Positions 15,317 to 25,470 of a stretch of 31,106 bases of DNA are shown here, one piece after another. Origin of the DNA: CAZNGF01 sp964572855 (GTDB lineage Bacteria > Bipolaricaulota > Bipolaricaulia > RBG-16-55-9 > JAJCYT01); the NCBI GenBank assembly GCA_964572855.1, contig CAZNGF010000034.1:1-31106 (forward strand), read 5' to 3'. How positions within the stretch are numbered: position 1 is the first letter of the stretch; every line of letters starts with the position of its first letter. The notes under the pieces are model-generated. The model had not been told where the DNA came from. It did not search any database and saw only the letters and a list, made by a program, of their open reading frames with translations. The translations under genes and the position numbers were made by a program.

Positions 15317-18300
15317 GCCAACGCCTCCCGGCACCACGCCCGCCCGCCGGCCGCTTCCCGGATCGCGCGGTGGGGCGGGTGGTCGAGCAGGGCGCGCGCG
15401 CTTTGCGCTCCCGGGAGCGATCGGACGAGCCGCGCGAGCGCGTCGGCGGCGTGCGCGGCGTGCCGGTCGGCGGCGTCGGAGTTCCCGGTCGCCCGGAGCG
15501 CTTGGGCGTGGTGCCAATGCAGCAGGTGCGGGGCCGGCCGGATCCCCTGTTCGGCCCAGGCCAGCGCCTGTCCCGAGCGCGCGAGCGCCGCGTCGGGGCG
15601 CTCCAGCGCGACGAGCGCGCGCGACTGTCCGGCCTGGGCAAAGGCCACCAGATCCATCGCGCCCAGCGCGGCCGCCTCTGCCTCCCCCTGCTCGAAGAAG
15701 TGGAGGGCGCGTTCGGGGGCACGATCGTCCAGCTCGATGAGCCCCCGGTTGACCAACAGCATCGCCTGGCGGGTGCGGTCGCCGATCCCCTCGTAGAGGG
15801 CCATGGCGTAGCCCCAGGTTCGGCGCGCGCCGCGCGCGCGCCCTTGCAGGCGAAGGGCACAGGACAGGTTCTGATAGGCAAAGCCGAGGCCGCGCGGGTT
15901 CCCGAGCGCGCGGTGGAGCCGATGGGCCTGCCGCGCCCATTCGGTCGCCTCGTCCGGCTGGTTGACCAGGTTGTGCCAGAACGCCAGGTTGTTACAGCTG
16001 ACCCCCTGGCCCAGCGGGTCGGCGCGTCGCTCGAACGCCTCCAGGGCGCGCTCGTGTGCGTCGAGCGCCTCGCCGAGCCGGTCCAGGTTCCGCGCCGCGA
16101 TGCCCACGTTGTCGAGGGCGTACGCCGCCCTGCCTTCCTCGCCGTTGTGTTCGAACGCGCGCCGGGCTTCGGCGTAGCACGTCAGCGAGGTCTGGTGGTG
16201 GCCGACGTGCCAGTAAAGCCCCGCTAGGCCCTCCAGGCCGCCGGCGAACTCGCCGTCCTGACGGCACTGGTCCCATCCCATGGACGCCTGATAGGCCTGC
16301 TGCAGGCCGGCCCGAAAGTCGCCGTTCAAGGTGTGCAGCCAGGCGAAACGGCCGTGGACCCGGGCCTGCAGGCCCGGGTCGCCCAGCGCGTTGGCCATGC
16401 GCAGGGCCGCCTGAAGCACCCGCTCCTGCGATCCGGTGTTGCCGGCCAGCTCGTGTGCCCGGGCCTCTTGGATGTGGAGCGCGACCCGCTCGCGCTGCCG
16501 CCGCTTGACCTTGAGGGCGCGTTTGTTCAGGAGCGCGAACGCCTTCCGCAACAGCCGCTTGGCTTCCTCGAGTTTGTAGAGGCGCAGCGCCGCTTCCAGC
16601 GCCCGGCAGGCGTGCCGGTAGGCTCGGGCCCACTCCCCGCCGAGCTCGTGGTGGTGGGCCAGCGTGGTGTGCAGCGAGGGCGTCCGGCCGACCTCGGCCG
16701 CGGCGAGCGCGCGGGCCGCCTGGCGGTGCAGCTTTTGCCGCTGGGGTGAGCTCATGGCGTCGTAGACGACCTCGTGCATCAAGGGGTAGGGAAAGCGCAA
16801 CGCGTCTCCCTCGTCCACCAACAGGCGCCGCGCCAGCAGCGGATCGAGTTGGGCCGGCAGGTCGTGCTGCGACCGAGCGAGTATACGATGCAGCGCAGAA
16901 GCCGGGACGCGCGGACCCAGCACGGCCGCCGCGTTGAGCGCTTCCCGCAGGAGCGGGGGCAGCGTGCGGAGCTGGCGCTCGATGGTGGCGCGGACGGCGG
17001 TCGGGGGGGGCGTCTTGGACCAGCCTGCTTGCACGGTCCAACGCCCGTCCCCGTCCAACGTAAGCGCGCCGTCGTCGAACAGGGCAGAGAGCGCGGTGAG
17101 GGCGTACAGGGGGTGCCCGCGGGTGCGGTCGAACACCGCGCGCGCGAGTTCGGCGGGCGCGGTGCCCCGGGAAAGCTCGTCCACCAGGGCCTCGAACTCC
17201 TCAAAAGCCCATCCGCCCAGCTCGACGCGCGCGCCGTCGGCGCGTTCGTCGAGCGCTTGCAGGGCGCGCACGTCGGCGTCGGCCTCCCAGGTCCCGCTGA
17301 CGAGCAGGACCGCGGGACGGCCGGCGAGCCCGGGGGTCAGGGCCTTGAGCAGGTCCAGGCTCGCTGTATCGACCCACTGCAGGTCCTCCACCACCAGCAC
17401 GACCCGGTGCCCCCGTTCGATGAGCGCGTCCAAGATGATATGGATGCCCCGTTTAAGCGCCAAATAAGCCCTTGTCGAGGCCGGGGGCGTGGGGTGGGAC
17501 TCCTGACCGGCGGGGGCGAGGCCGGGAAAAAGCGCCTCCATCTGTGACCGGCAGCTCCACGGCAACCCGTCCAGAACCTCCCGGCCCAGCGCTTCCACGC
17601 CGGGGTGCAGGAGCTCGGCCAGGGAGCGGTAGCTCACGGCGTCGTCCCGCTGAATCCCCTGGCAGCGTAGCGTCAGGGGCGCGTGCTCGCCCCGAGCCAG
17701 GTCGTGCAGGACGGTGCCAAGCAGCCGACTTTTGCCCACGCCCGCTTCGCCCAGCACGGCTGCCACCCCGCCCACCCCACCGAGCGCCCGGTCGGCGCAA
17801 CGGAGCAGGCGGGCGCGTTCCTCGCGGCGTCCGACGAAGGGGGGATGGAGGAGCGCGTCCGGGGGATGGGACAAGGTCGCGGCCGGGTCCAGGGCGGGCG
17901 CTTCCTGAACGGTCTGGCGCCGCAACTCGCACAGCCGCACGCCGGGGGACAGGGCCAGGTCGGCCAGCGCCGCCCGGCAGCGCTCGAACACAGCCAGCGC
18001 CTGCGGGCGCCGGCCCAGCGCGAGATGGCAGCGCATGAGGGCTCCGGCGACCTCCTCGTCGGCCGGGTGGTCTTCCAGCGCCACGGCCCAATGGGAGGCG
18101 GCCCGTCGCGGATGCCCCAGTGCGTCGTAGGCGCGGGCCAGCATGAGCCGGGCCGCTTGCAGGCGCTCGCGCCAAGTGGTCAGCGGGCGCTGGAGCCATT
18201 CTTCCAGATCGTACTCGGGCAGGAGATCGCCCGTGCAATGCCCGAATCCCGCCTCGAAGGCCTCCACGGCAGCGGTCCAGTCCTGTTGATCGAACGCCCG

Positions 18301-18657
18301 TTCGCCCCGGTCGAAGTGGGCCGCGCACGTTCGAAGGTCGGTGTCGAGTTCGGGTACATCCGCCAAACCGTAGCCACCGTTGCGGGAACGCACGTAGCGC
18401 GAGTGCCGGCCTTCCGACAGTTCCGGTTCGAGCACGAGGCGCAGTTCGCGCACCCGGCCGCGCAGGTTGGTGGCCGCGCGCTCGACGGGGGCGTCCGGCC
18501 AAAGGGCCGCGGTGAGCTCGCGGGTCGAGCGGAACGCGCCCGGTTCGAGCGCGAGCAATGCCAGCAGCGCCTTTGCCTTGTCCGTTTGCCAAACCTCGTC
18601 GTCCAGCGGGCACGCCTCCCGGAACACGCGGAGGCCTCCCAGCAGTTCGATGCGCAA
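15313..18657 (-). CDS. Large SARP/AfsR-like regulator: winged helix, BTAD, STAND ATPase, TPR
   Basis: A transcription regulator of about 1114 residues. Residues 1-95 form an OmpR-like winged helix starting LRIELLGGLRVFREA, with KAKALLALLALEPGAFRSTRELTAALWPD. Residues about 96-240 are the BTAD helical domain (GDLLPEYDLEEW, LARAYDALGHPRRAASH). An AAA/STAND ATPase follows, with Walker A LGEAGVGKS near residue 302 and Walker B VVLVVEDLQWVD near 419. From about 650 to 1060 come TPR-like helices (CYAEARRAFEHNGEEGRAAYALDN). The start is inferred as TTG 18657: a promoter lies just upstream, GGAGGGAGGG precedes it, and it is the only usual start before the conserved LRIELL. Its overlap with the binding-protein gene suggests it controls the transporter. 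Confidence 0.88.
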   Translation of the reverse strand: MRIELLGGLRVFREACPLDDEVWQTDKAKALLALLALEPGAFRSTRELTAALWPDAPVERAATNLRGRVRELRLVLEPELSEGRHSRYVRSRNGGYGLADVPELDTDLRTCAAHFDRGERAFDQQDWTAAVEAFEAGFGHCTGDLLPEYDLEEWLQRPLTTWRERLQAARLMLARAYDALGHPRRAASHWAVALEDHPADEEVAGALMRCHLALGRRPQALAVFERCRAALADLALSPGVRLCELRRQTVQEAPALDPAATLSHPPDALLHPPFVGRREERARLLRCADRALGGVGGVAAVLGEAGVGKSRLLGTVLHDLARGEHAPLTLRCQGIQRDDAVSYRSLAELLHPGVEALGREVLDGLPWSCRSQMEALFPGLAPAGQESHPTPPASTRAYLALKRGIHIILDALIERGHRVVLVVEDLQWVDTASLDLLKALTPGLAGRPAVLLVSGTWEADADVRALQALDERADGARVELGGWAFEEFEALVDELSRGTAPAELARAVFDRTRGHPLYALTALSALFDDGALTLDGDGRWTVQAGWSKTPPPTAVRATIERQLRTLPPLLREALNAAAVLGPRVPASALHRILARSQHDLPAQLDPLLARRLLVDEGDALRFPYPLMHEVVYDAMSSPQRQKLHRQAARALAAAEVGRTPSLHTTLAHHHELGGEWARAYRHACRALEAALRLYKLEEAKRLLRKAFALLNKRALKVKRRQRERVALHIQEARAHELAGNTGSQERVLQAALRMANALGDPGLQARVHGRFAWLHTLNGDFRAGLQQAYQASMGWDQCRQDGEFAGGLEGLAGLYWHVGHHQTSLTCYAEARRAFEHNGEEGRAAYALDNVGIAARNLDRLGEALDAHERALEAFERRADPLGQGVSCNNLAFWHNLVNQPDEATEWARQAHRLHRALGNPRGLGFAYQNLSCALRLQGRARGARRTWGYAMALYEGIGDRTRQAMLLVNRGLIELDDRAPERALHFFEQGEAEAAALGAMDLVAFAQAGQSRALVALERPDAALARSGQALAWAEQGIRPAPHLLHWHHAQALRATGNSDAADRHAAHAADALARLVRSLPGAQSARALLDHPPHRAIREAAGGRAWCREALA

Positions 18658-18685
18658 GCGGTCCGTGGCTCCCTCCCTCCGGGGC

Positions 18686-18714
18686 AGTATAGCGCGGCGG
18701 CAAACCCGCCCCAA
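18686..18714 (-). promoter_or_regulatory. Promoter of the regulator/ABC operon
   Basis: -10 TATACT (18686-18691) with -35 TTGGGG (18709-18714) at 17 nt. The predicted start is near 18679, about 22 nt before the TTG start. The promoter overlaps the end of the gap after trmY, so the operon can be expressed on its own. Confidence 0.55.
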
Positions 18715-18722
18715 CGCGCGCT

Positions 18723-19307
18723 TCAGCCGCCGCGCCGATCCAGTTCGATGTTGAGCGCCGCGATGCAGTGGCTCGCGGGATAGACCCGGGGGCCCACGCT
18801 CAGGCGCTGCAAGCCCTCGAGCTGGGCCAACTTGCCCGGCTCGAAGTCCAAGTGGTCGCTGAGCACGAAGGCAGGCCACGGCGGCAGCGTCGCCCCCGCA
18901 AGCGGTTCGCTCCCCTCGCTCAGCAGCACCGGCGTCGCCCCGCGCCGCTGTAGGGACGCGAGCGCCTCGGCCAGCGTGCGGCGCGCGATCCACACGCCCG
19001 GCGTGCTCTCGAGCTCGTCGGGGCCGTCGTGGGACGCGATCCGGCGCAGGGCTTTCTTGACCAGCGCGGCCGTGCTGCGCTCGTCGGGGTTGAGCCGCTT
19101 GACGTGTGTGCCGGAGATCCGCACGGTCAGTTGGTCCCGCAGTACCAGGTGGACCTCGACGTCGCGGCGCAGGTCGTGCGAGAGAAAGAGCGACGCGTTC
19201 ACGCAACGGCAGAGCACGTCGAGTCGTCCCGCGGCGCCCGGCAGGTCGTTGAGCGTAAACTCGGGGCTGGTGGGGGCTTTGTGCCCCAACACGATAAATG
19301 CGCGCAT
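18723..19307 (-). CDS. trmY: TrmY-like tRNA pseudouridine(54)-N1-methyltransferase
   Basis: A 194-residue SPOUT-class methyltransferase of the DUF358/TrmY family, which makes N1-methylpseudouridine at tRNA position 54 in archaea. The N-terminus MRAFIVLGHKAPTSPEFTLN followed by DLPGAAGRLDVLCRCVNASL, then RLNPDERSTAALVKKAL, are the family signatures. The SAM-knot end has FVLSDHLDFEP and LSVGPRVYPASHCIAALNIELDR. The ATG at 19307 gives the conserved start; longer in-frame extensions are out. A weak promoter (TTGCGC-17-TACGCT) would leave almost no leader. The enzyme is mainly archaeal, with scattered bacterial copies. Its substrate here is unproven. Confidence 0.9.
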   Translation of the reverse strand: MRAFIVLGHKAPTSPEFTLNDLPGAAGRLDVLCRCVNASLFLSHDLRRDVEVHLVLRDQLTVRISGTHVKRLNPDERSTAALVKKALRRIASHDGPDELESTPGVWIARRTLAEALASLQRRGATPVLLSEGSEPLAGATLPPWPAFVLSDHLDFEPGKLAQLEGLQRLSVGPRVYPASHCIAALNIELDRRGG

Positions 19308-19347
19308 GCTCACAGCGTAAACCCGCCCCTCGGGGGGCGCAACACCC

Positions 19348-19376
19348 TTGACGCCCGCGGGCGTCTGTGGCAGAAT
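19348..19376 (+). promoter_or_regulatory. Promoter of the methyltransferase gene
   Basis: -35 TTGACG (19348-19353), a 17-nt spacer and -10 CAGAAT (19371-19376). The predicted start near 19383 is about 6 nt before the ATG at 19389, so the transcript would be nearly leaderless. No Shine-Dalgarno site is seen. Confidence 0.5.
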
Positions 19377-19388
19377 TCGCGCAACGGT

Positions 19389-20171
19389 ATGAAACAGGGC
19401 CACCAGTCGGTCATCAAAGAGGAGTTCGCCCGCCGGGCGGACAAGATCGTCAACGCCCCCTCCTTCAACGACGCGGACATGATCGCCCGCGTGATGGACG
19501 CCGTCGACGCGCGGGTCGACGATCGCATCCTCGACGTGGCCTGCGGCACCGGCGTGGTGGCCTTCCAGCTCGGGCAGGTGGCCCACGAGGTCGTGGGGCT
19601 CGACATCACCGGCGAGTTGCTGCAGCGGGCGCGCAAACAGCGGCACCACTGCGGCATGACCAACGTGCACTTCGAGCTGGGCCAAGCCGAGTCGCTCCCC
19701 TTCGCCGCCGACCGCTTCGACGCCTCGGTGTGCCGCATGTCGGTGCACCACTTCGAGGAACCGCAACGCGCGATTCAGGAGATGGTTCGGGTCACCCGCC
19801 CCGGCGGGCGCGTGGTCGTGGCCGACATCGTCAGCTCGGACGACGAACAGGAGGCGCGCCTGCACAACGCCATCGAGCGCCTGCGCGATCCCTCCCACGT
19901 GCGCATGCTTACCGAAGCGGAGTTGACCGCGCTGCTGGATGACTGCGGGCTCGAATTGCAGGAGTCCCGCTCCTGGAAGAAGGAACGGTGGTTCGAGGAG
20001 TGGGCGGACGTCCTCAACGCCCCCGAACGGGAGGAGCCTTTGGCGGTGCTGATGGAGGCCCTGGCGCGGGCCGAGGTCAAGGCGGGCGTCAACCTGCACT
20101 TCGACGAGGCCAAACAGGTGACGTTCGAGCACACGTGGCTCTTGATCAAGTCGTTGCGCCCGGCGCGCTAG
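19389..20171 (+). CDS. SAM-dependent methyltransferase, class I (Methyltransf_11-like)
   Basis: A 260-residue class I methyltransferase. SAM motif I is ILDVACGTGVVAF (residues about 47-59). The acidic end of beta 2 is VVGLDIT, motif II is in FDASVCRMSVHHF, and VTRPGGRVVVADIV is the post-motif. These features resemble UbiE/menaquinone-type and small-molecule methyltransferases; the substrate cannot be read. The ATG at 19389 has no ribosome site, and a promoter ends 12 nt upstream. It runs divergently from trmY and converges on infA across 105 nt without a clear terminator. Confidence 0.9.
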   Translation: MKQGHQSVIKEEFARRADKIVNAPSFNDADMIARVMDAVDARVDDRILDVACGTGVVAFQLGQVAHEVVGLDITGELLQRARKQRHHCGMTNVHFELGQAESLPFAADRFDASVCRMSVHHFEEPQRAIQEMVRVTRPGGRVVVADIVSSDDEQEARLHNAIERLRDPSHVRMLTEAELTALLDDCGLELQESRSWKKERWFEEWADVLNAPEREEPLAVLMEALARAEVKAGVNLHFDEAKQVTFEHTWLLIKSLRPAR

Positions 20172-20276
20172 CCCGGCCTTTTCCACACCCCTTGCCCGGT
20201 TTCCCGCCCAAACGCCGCGCACGGCACGCGCCCGCCAAGGCGAGAAGGGGCGTCAGTGGGGAAAGGGGGGAAAGCG

Positions 20277-20498
20277 CTAGTGGCGGTATACGATACGGCC
20301 TTTGTTCAGGTCGTAGGGGGAGATTTCCACCGTGACCGCGTCGCCGACCAGAATGCGGATGCGAAACTTCCTCATCTTGCCCGAGGAATAACACAACACC
20401 TCGTGGCCGTTTTCGAGTTTCACGCGGTATTGCATGTTGTTCAAGGCCTCGATGACCTCGCCACGCACGGTGATTAGCTCGTCCTTGGTTTTGCTCAC
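20277..20498 (-). CDS. infA: Translation initiation factor IF-1
   Basis: A 73-residue OB-fold factor that binds the 30S A site during initiation. Family features are GEVIEALNNMQYRVKLENGH, the SGKMRKFRIRILVGD stretch and ending DLNKGRIVYRH. AAGGAGG precedes the ATG by a good spacing. The gene stands alone, not in the usual ribosomal-protein operon beside secY/map/rpmJ, and has its own consensus promoter and a hairpin in the leader. Confidence 0.97.
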   Translation of the reverse strand: MSKTKDELITVRGEVIEALNNMQYRVKLENGHEVLCYSSGKMRKFRIRILVGDAVTVEISPYDLNKGRIVYRH

Positions 20499-20528
20499 AG
20501 CACCTCCTTTCCAGGCCTCAACGCGGAC

Positions 20529-20551
20529 GCCAGTCCCGCTTGCGGGCTGGC
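20529..20551 (-). other. Hairpin in the infA leader
   Basis: GCCAG-T-CCCGC, loop TT, GCGGG-CTGGC: 10 bp with one bulge, in the untranslated leader between the promoter (start about 20591) and the infA ribosome site. No U tract follows. It could stabilise the mRNA or control translation; no protein or ligand is implied. Confidence 0.5.
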
Positions 20552-20597
20552 TTGGGACGTCCGGAAGGCCGTGCGAAATGGACCAAACGCTGCTTGC

Positions 20598-20626
20598 AGT
20601 ATAGCAAAGCGCCCTTAAAGTGTCAA
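20598..20626 (-). promoter_or_regulatory. Consensus promoter of infA
   Basis: -35 TTGACA (20621-20626), a 17-nt spacer and -10 TATACT (20598-20603), among the best promoter matches in the window. The predicted start near 20591 gives a leader of about 93 nt. Confidence 0.75.
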
Positions 20627-20663
20627 TTTACACCGCGTCCGGCGTCGGCTCGCCAACCGGCAG

Positions 20664-20692
20664 TGGACACGGGACCGTTCCCCTGATAGAGT
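20664..20692 (+). promoter_or_regulatory. Promoter of the methylmalonyl-CoA gene group
   Basis: -35 TGGACA (20664-20669), a 17-nt spacer and -10 TAGAGT (20687-20692). The predicted start near 20699 is just upstream of the small membrane-protein gene. Confidence 0.5.
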
Positions 20693-20714
20693 CGCGGGAA
20701 ACGCGTCGGCCGAG

Positions 20715-20966
20715 GTGCGCGCATTGGGTCTGGATTGGTTTTTGATCGTCCTGTTTGTGGTCGGGTTGGCGGTTGGCGTGGCGGGGGCCGCGCGTTGGGG
20801 ACGGTGGGCGCCGCTGGCGACCATCGCCCTCTCTGCCGCGCTGGGTATCCGCGCGCTCTACCTGCTGGAGGCGGGCAGCACGGGCATGGCCGGGTTGCAG
20901 GGTGCCCTGTTTGTCCTGGGGCTGCTGGCGGTGCGGGTCAGCATGGCGCGCACCCGCACGGGGTGA
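20715..20966 (+). CDS. Small membrane protein upstream of the mutase
   Basis: An 83-residue protein of unrecognised family. It shows three hydrophobic spans: FLIVLFVVGLAVGVAGAA near the start, PLATIALSAALGIRALYLL in the middle and LQGALFVLGLLAVRV near the end, with basic residues between and after. The start is either GTG 20715 or TTG 20724; the latter has GAGGTG 6 nt before it. A promoter lies just upstream and the mutase starts 11 nt downstream, so it is probably in the same transcript. A functional link to the mutase is not evident. Confidence 0.65.
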   Translation: MRALGLDWFLIVLFVVGLAVGVAGAARWGRWAPLATIALSAALGIRALYLLEAGSTGMAGLQGALFVLGLLAVRVSMARTRTG

Positions 20967-20977
20967 AAGGAGTGCCG

Positions 20978-22566
<1,589 letters not shown>

Positions 22567-22567
<1 letters not shown>

Positions 22568-22956
22568 TGCGCCTCCACCACGTCGGGATCGCCGTCCCGG
22601 ATCTGGACGCGGCGCTCGACGACTACCGCGCGCTCGGCTTTCGGGCGCTGGAACGCGGTCGCGTCCAGGCGTTCAACGTCGAGGTCTGCACCTTGGACGC
22701 GGGCGGCGCCCTGCTCGAACTGCTCGCGCCCACCGGCCCCGGCGCGGTTGCCAGCTTTCTCGACAAGCGCGGCTCCGGCCTGCATCACACCGCCTTCGCC
22801 GTCGACGACATCGAGGCCGCACTGGCACGTCTCAAGGCCGAGGGCGTGTCCCTGGTGGACGAGTCGCCCCGCCTGGGCTTCGGCGGCCATCGCGTGGCCT
22901 TTCTCCACCCCAAGAGCGCCGGCGGCGTCCTGGTCGAGCTGGTGCAGGCCGCTTGA
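22567..22956 (+). CDS. mce: Methylmalonyl-CoA epimerase
   Basis: A 129-residue glyoxalase/VOC-fold metal enzyme that converts (S)- to (R)-methylmalonyl-CoA for the mutase. The start LHHVGIAVPDLDAALDDY gives the first metal-binding His. GLHHTAFAVDDIEAALARL supplies the second half-site, and LVELVQ at the end supplies the Glu. Its ATG overlaps the mutase stop (TGATG), so the two are translationally coupled. Together they suggest propionate or branched-chain/odd-chain degradation, or succinyl-CoA to propionyl-CoA flow; direction cannot be read. Confidence 0.94.
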
Positions 22957-23007
22957 ACCTCCCTGATGTAGGCCATTGACAGCGTCCCCCTCGAGCACGC
23001 CCCAGAA

Positions 23008-23035
23008 TTGAGCCGGCGTGGTGAGCTGTTACACT
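23008..23035 (+). promoter_or_regulatory. Possible promoter of the protease/P-ATPase/baeRF operon
   Basis: TTGAGC (23008-23013), a 16-nt spacer and TACACT (23030-23035). The predicted start near 23042 would leave about 10 nt with the GAGGAGG site (23042-23048) at the very 5' end. A TTGACA at 22977-22982 has no matching -10. Confidence 0.4.
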
Positions 23036-23052
23036 GGGGACGAGGAGGACCG

Positions 23053-25470
23053 ATGCCCGAGTTACAAGCCCTATCCGCCGACAAATTGCGCAGACGGTGT
23101 GATTCCCAACGGTTCGAATTCAAGAGCACGGAGGAGCTGTCCAGCCTGGACGAGGTCATCGGCCAGGACCGCGCCGTGCGCGCCGTGTCGTTTGGCATCG
23201 ACATCGAAAGCCCGGGCTATCACATCTACGCGCTGGGTTCGGCCGGCACCGGCAAGACGACCACGATCAAGCGCTTTTTGGAGCGCAAGGCGCAGGGTCA
23301 ACCCGTTCCGGACGACTGGCTCTATCTGAACGACTTCGACGACCCCGACAAGCCCAAGGCGCTGCGCCTGCGCGCCGGCCTGGGGTGCGAGCTGAAAGCC
23401 GACATGGATCAACTGGTCGAGGAACTGGAGACCGAGGTCCCGCGCGCCTTCGAGGGCGAGCAATACCAACGCGAGCAGGAGAAGATCCAGGAGGCGTTGC
23501 AGGAAAAACGGCAAGCACTGTTCCGGTCCGTCGAGGCCAAGGCGCAGGAGGAGAACTTCCGGCTCATGCAGACGCCCCAGGGCATCGCCATCGCGCCCGT
23601 GATCGACGACGAGGTCGTCACACAAGACCAGTTCAACCAACTCGACCGGGAGACCCGCGAGCGCGTGGAGCGCACCCAGGAGGAATTGCAGGACGAGCTG
23701 CGCGAGGCCATGCGCGGCGTCCAGCGCCTGCAACAGGAGGCCAAGGAGCGCGTCAAGCAGCTTGACCGCGAGGTGGTGGGCTTTGCCGTGGGCCACCTGA
23801 TCGATGATTTAAAGGGGAAATACGCGAACCACGAGGCCGTGGTCGACCACCTGGAGGCCGTGCGGGCCGACATCCTGGATCAGGTGCCGGCCTTCAAACA
23901 GGCGCAACAGATGGCGCAAGCCGGCCCGCAGCAGCAGGCCCAGATGATGGCGGCGGGCGTGGGTACCCAACCCGGCTTCGAGCCCTACCGCGCCAACCTC
24001 GTGGTCGACCACTGCGACGCCGAGGGCGCGCCGGTCGTGCTGGAGACGCACCCCAGTTTTCAGAACCTGGTGGGCCGCGTCGAGCACGAGGCGCAGTTCG
24101 GCGCGCTCGTGACCGACTTCACCATGCTCAAAGGCGGCGCGCTGCACCGCGCCAACGGGGGCTACCTCATGGTCGAGGCGCGCGACATCCTGACGCAGCC
24201 GTTTGCCTGGGAGGCGCTCAAGCGAGCGCTCAAAAACGGCGAAATCCAGGTCACATCGATGGGCCAGGAGTCCCAGGCGATCGCCACCCGCACGCTCGAG
24301 CCCGAGCCGATACCTCTGGACATCAAGATCGTGGTCGTGGGCGACCCGAGGCTCTACTACCTGCTCTACCAGCTCGACGACGACTTCCAGGAGCTGTTCA
24401 AGGTCAAGGCCGACTTCGCCGAGCGCACCGACTGGCACGACGAGGCGCTGGACAAATACGCCCGCTTCATCGGGACGACGTGCCGCGAGGAGGGCTTGCG
24501 TCACTTCGCCCCCGACGGCGTGGCGCGCGTGATCGAACAGAGCGCCCGGAGCGTGGCGCACCAGCGCAAGCTGGGCACGAAGTTCGCCGAGGTGGTCGAC
24601 CTGGTGCGCCAAGCCAGCTACTGGGCGGGCAGCAACGGACACGACTTGGTCGACGGCGCCGACGTCCAGCGCGCGGTCGACGAGAAGGAATTCCGCTCCA
24701 ACCGGGTCGAGGAGCGTTTCCAGGAGATGATCCAAGACGGCACGATCCTGATCGACACCCAGGGCGAGGTCGTGGGCCAGGTCAACGGCATCTCGGTCGT
24801 GCCGCTGGGCGACCACCACTTCGGCAAGCCCGCGCGCATCACGGCGCGGACGCACGCCGGCACGGGCGGGTTGGTCCACATCGACCGCGAGGCCAAGCTC
24901 GGGGGGCGGGTCCACAACAAGGGCGCGCTCATCCTGTCGGGCTACTTGGGCGGGCGCTACGCCCAGGACGCGCCGCTGAGCCTGTCGGCACACCTGGCCT
25001 TCGAGCAGCTCTACGAGGAAGTGGACGGCGACAGCGCGGCCTCGGCCGAGCTCTACGCGTTGCTGTCGAGCCTGTCGCAATTTCCGCTGCGGCAAGATCT
25101 GGCGGTCACGGGCTCGGTAAACCAGCACGGCCAGGTGCAGGCGATCGGGGGCGTGAACGAGAAGATCGAGGGCTTCTTTTGCACCTGCCAGCACGCCGGC
25201 CTGACGGGCACGCAGGGCGTGCTCATCCCGCGCGACAACGTCCAGCACCTCATGTTGCGGGAGCAGGTCGTCTCGGCTGTCGAGCGGGGCGACTTCCACA
25301 TCTATCCGGTCTCCAGCGCGGACGAGGGGATCGCGCTGCTCACCGGGCGCGCAGCCGGGGAGCCGGACGACGCCGGCGCCTTTCCCGAAGGGAGCGTCAA
25401 CCGCGCCGTGCGGGACCGGCTGCGCGCGCTGGCCGAGGCCGTCCAGGCTGAGGACGAAGAAGACCGATGA
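23053..25470 (+). CDS. Lon-like AAA+ ATP-dependent protease (AAA_32/YcbZ-LonC type)
   Basis: A cytoplasmic ATP-dependent protease of 805 residues. Walker A is GSAGTGKT (residues 62-69). A long charged coiled-coil insertion follows at about 125-270 (QEALQEKRQALFRSVEAKAQ; REAMRGVQRLQQEAKERVKQ). Walker B lies in GGYLMVEARDIL (near 371). The C-terminal Lon peptidase domain has the Ser-Lys dyad: Ser661 in DGDSAASAE and Lys704 in GGVNEKIEG. The ATP module differs from classic LonA, placing it with the shorter YcbZ-like group. GAGGAGG precedes ATG 23053. The stop overlaps the P-ATPase ATG (ATGA), so the two genes are coupled. Confidence 0.93.
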   Translation: MPELQALSADKLRRRCDSQRFEFKSTEELSSLDEVIGQDRAVRAVSFGIDIESPGYHIYALGSAGTGKTTTIKRFLERKAQGQPVPDDWLYLNDFDDPDKPKALRLRAGLGCELKADMDQLVEELETEVPRAFEGEQYQREQEKIQEALQEKRQALFRSVEAKAQEENFRLMQTPQGIAIAPVIDDEVVTQDQFNQLDRETRERVERTQEELQDELREAMRGVQRLQQEAKERVKQLDREVVGFAVGHLIDDLKGKYANHEAVVDHLEAVRADILDQVPAFKQAQQMAQAGPQQQAQMMAAGVGTQPGFEPYRANLVVDHCDAEGAPVVLETHPSFQNLVGRVEHEAQFGALVTDFTMLKGGALHRANGGYLMVEARDILTQPFAWEALKRALKNGEIQVTSMGQESQAIATRTLEPEPIPLDIKIVVVGDPRLYYLLYQLDDDFQELFKVKADFAERTDWHDEALDKYARFIGTTCREEGLRHFAPDGVARVIEQSARSVAHQRKLGTKFAEVVDLVRQASYWAGSNGHDLVDGADVQRAVDEKEFRSNRVEERFQEMIQDGTILIDTQGEVVGQVNGISVVPLGDHHFGKPARITARTHAGTGGLVHIDREAKLGGRVHNKGALILSGYLGGRYAQDAPLSLSAHLAFEQLYEEVDGDSAASAELYALLSSLSQFPLRQDLAVTGSVNQHGQVQAIGGVNEKIEGFFCTCQHAGLTGTQGVLIPRDNVQHLMLREQVVSAVERGDFHIYPVSSADEGIALLTGRAAGEPDDAGAFPEGSVNRAVRDRLRALAEAVQAEDEEDR

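Noticed and set aside
18723..20222. An upstream-extended start for trmY
   Set aside because: The conserved family N-terminus starts at 19307; the extension is antisense to the methyltransferase gene.
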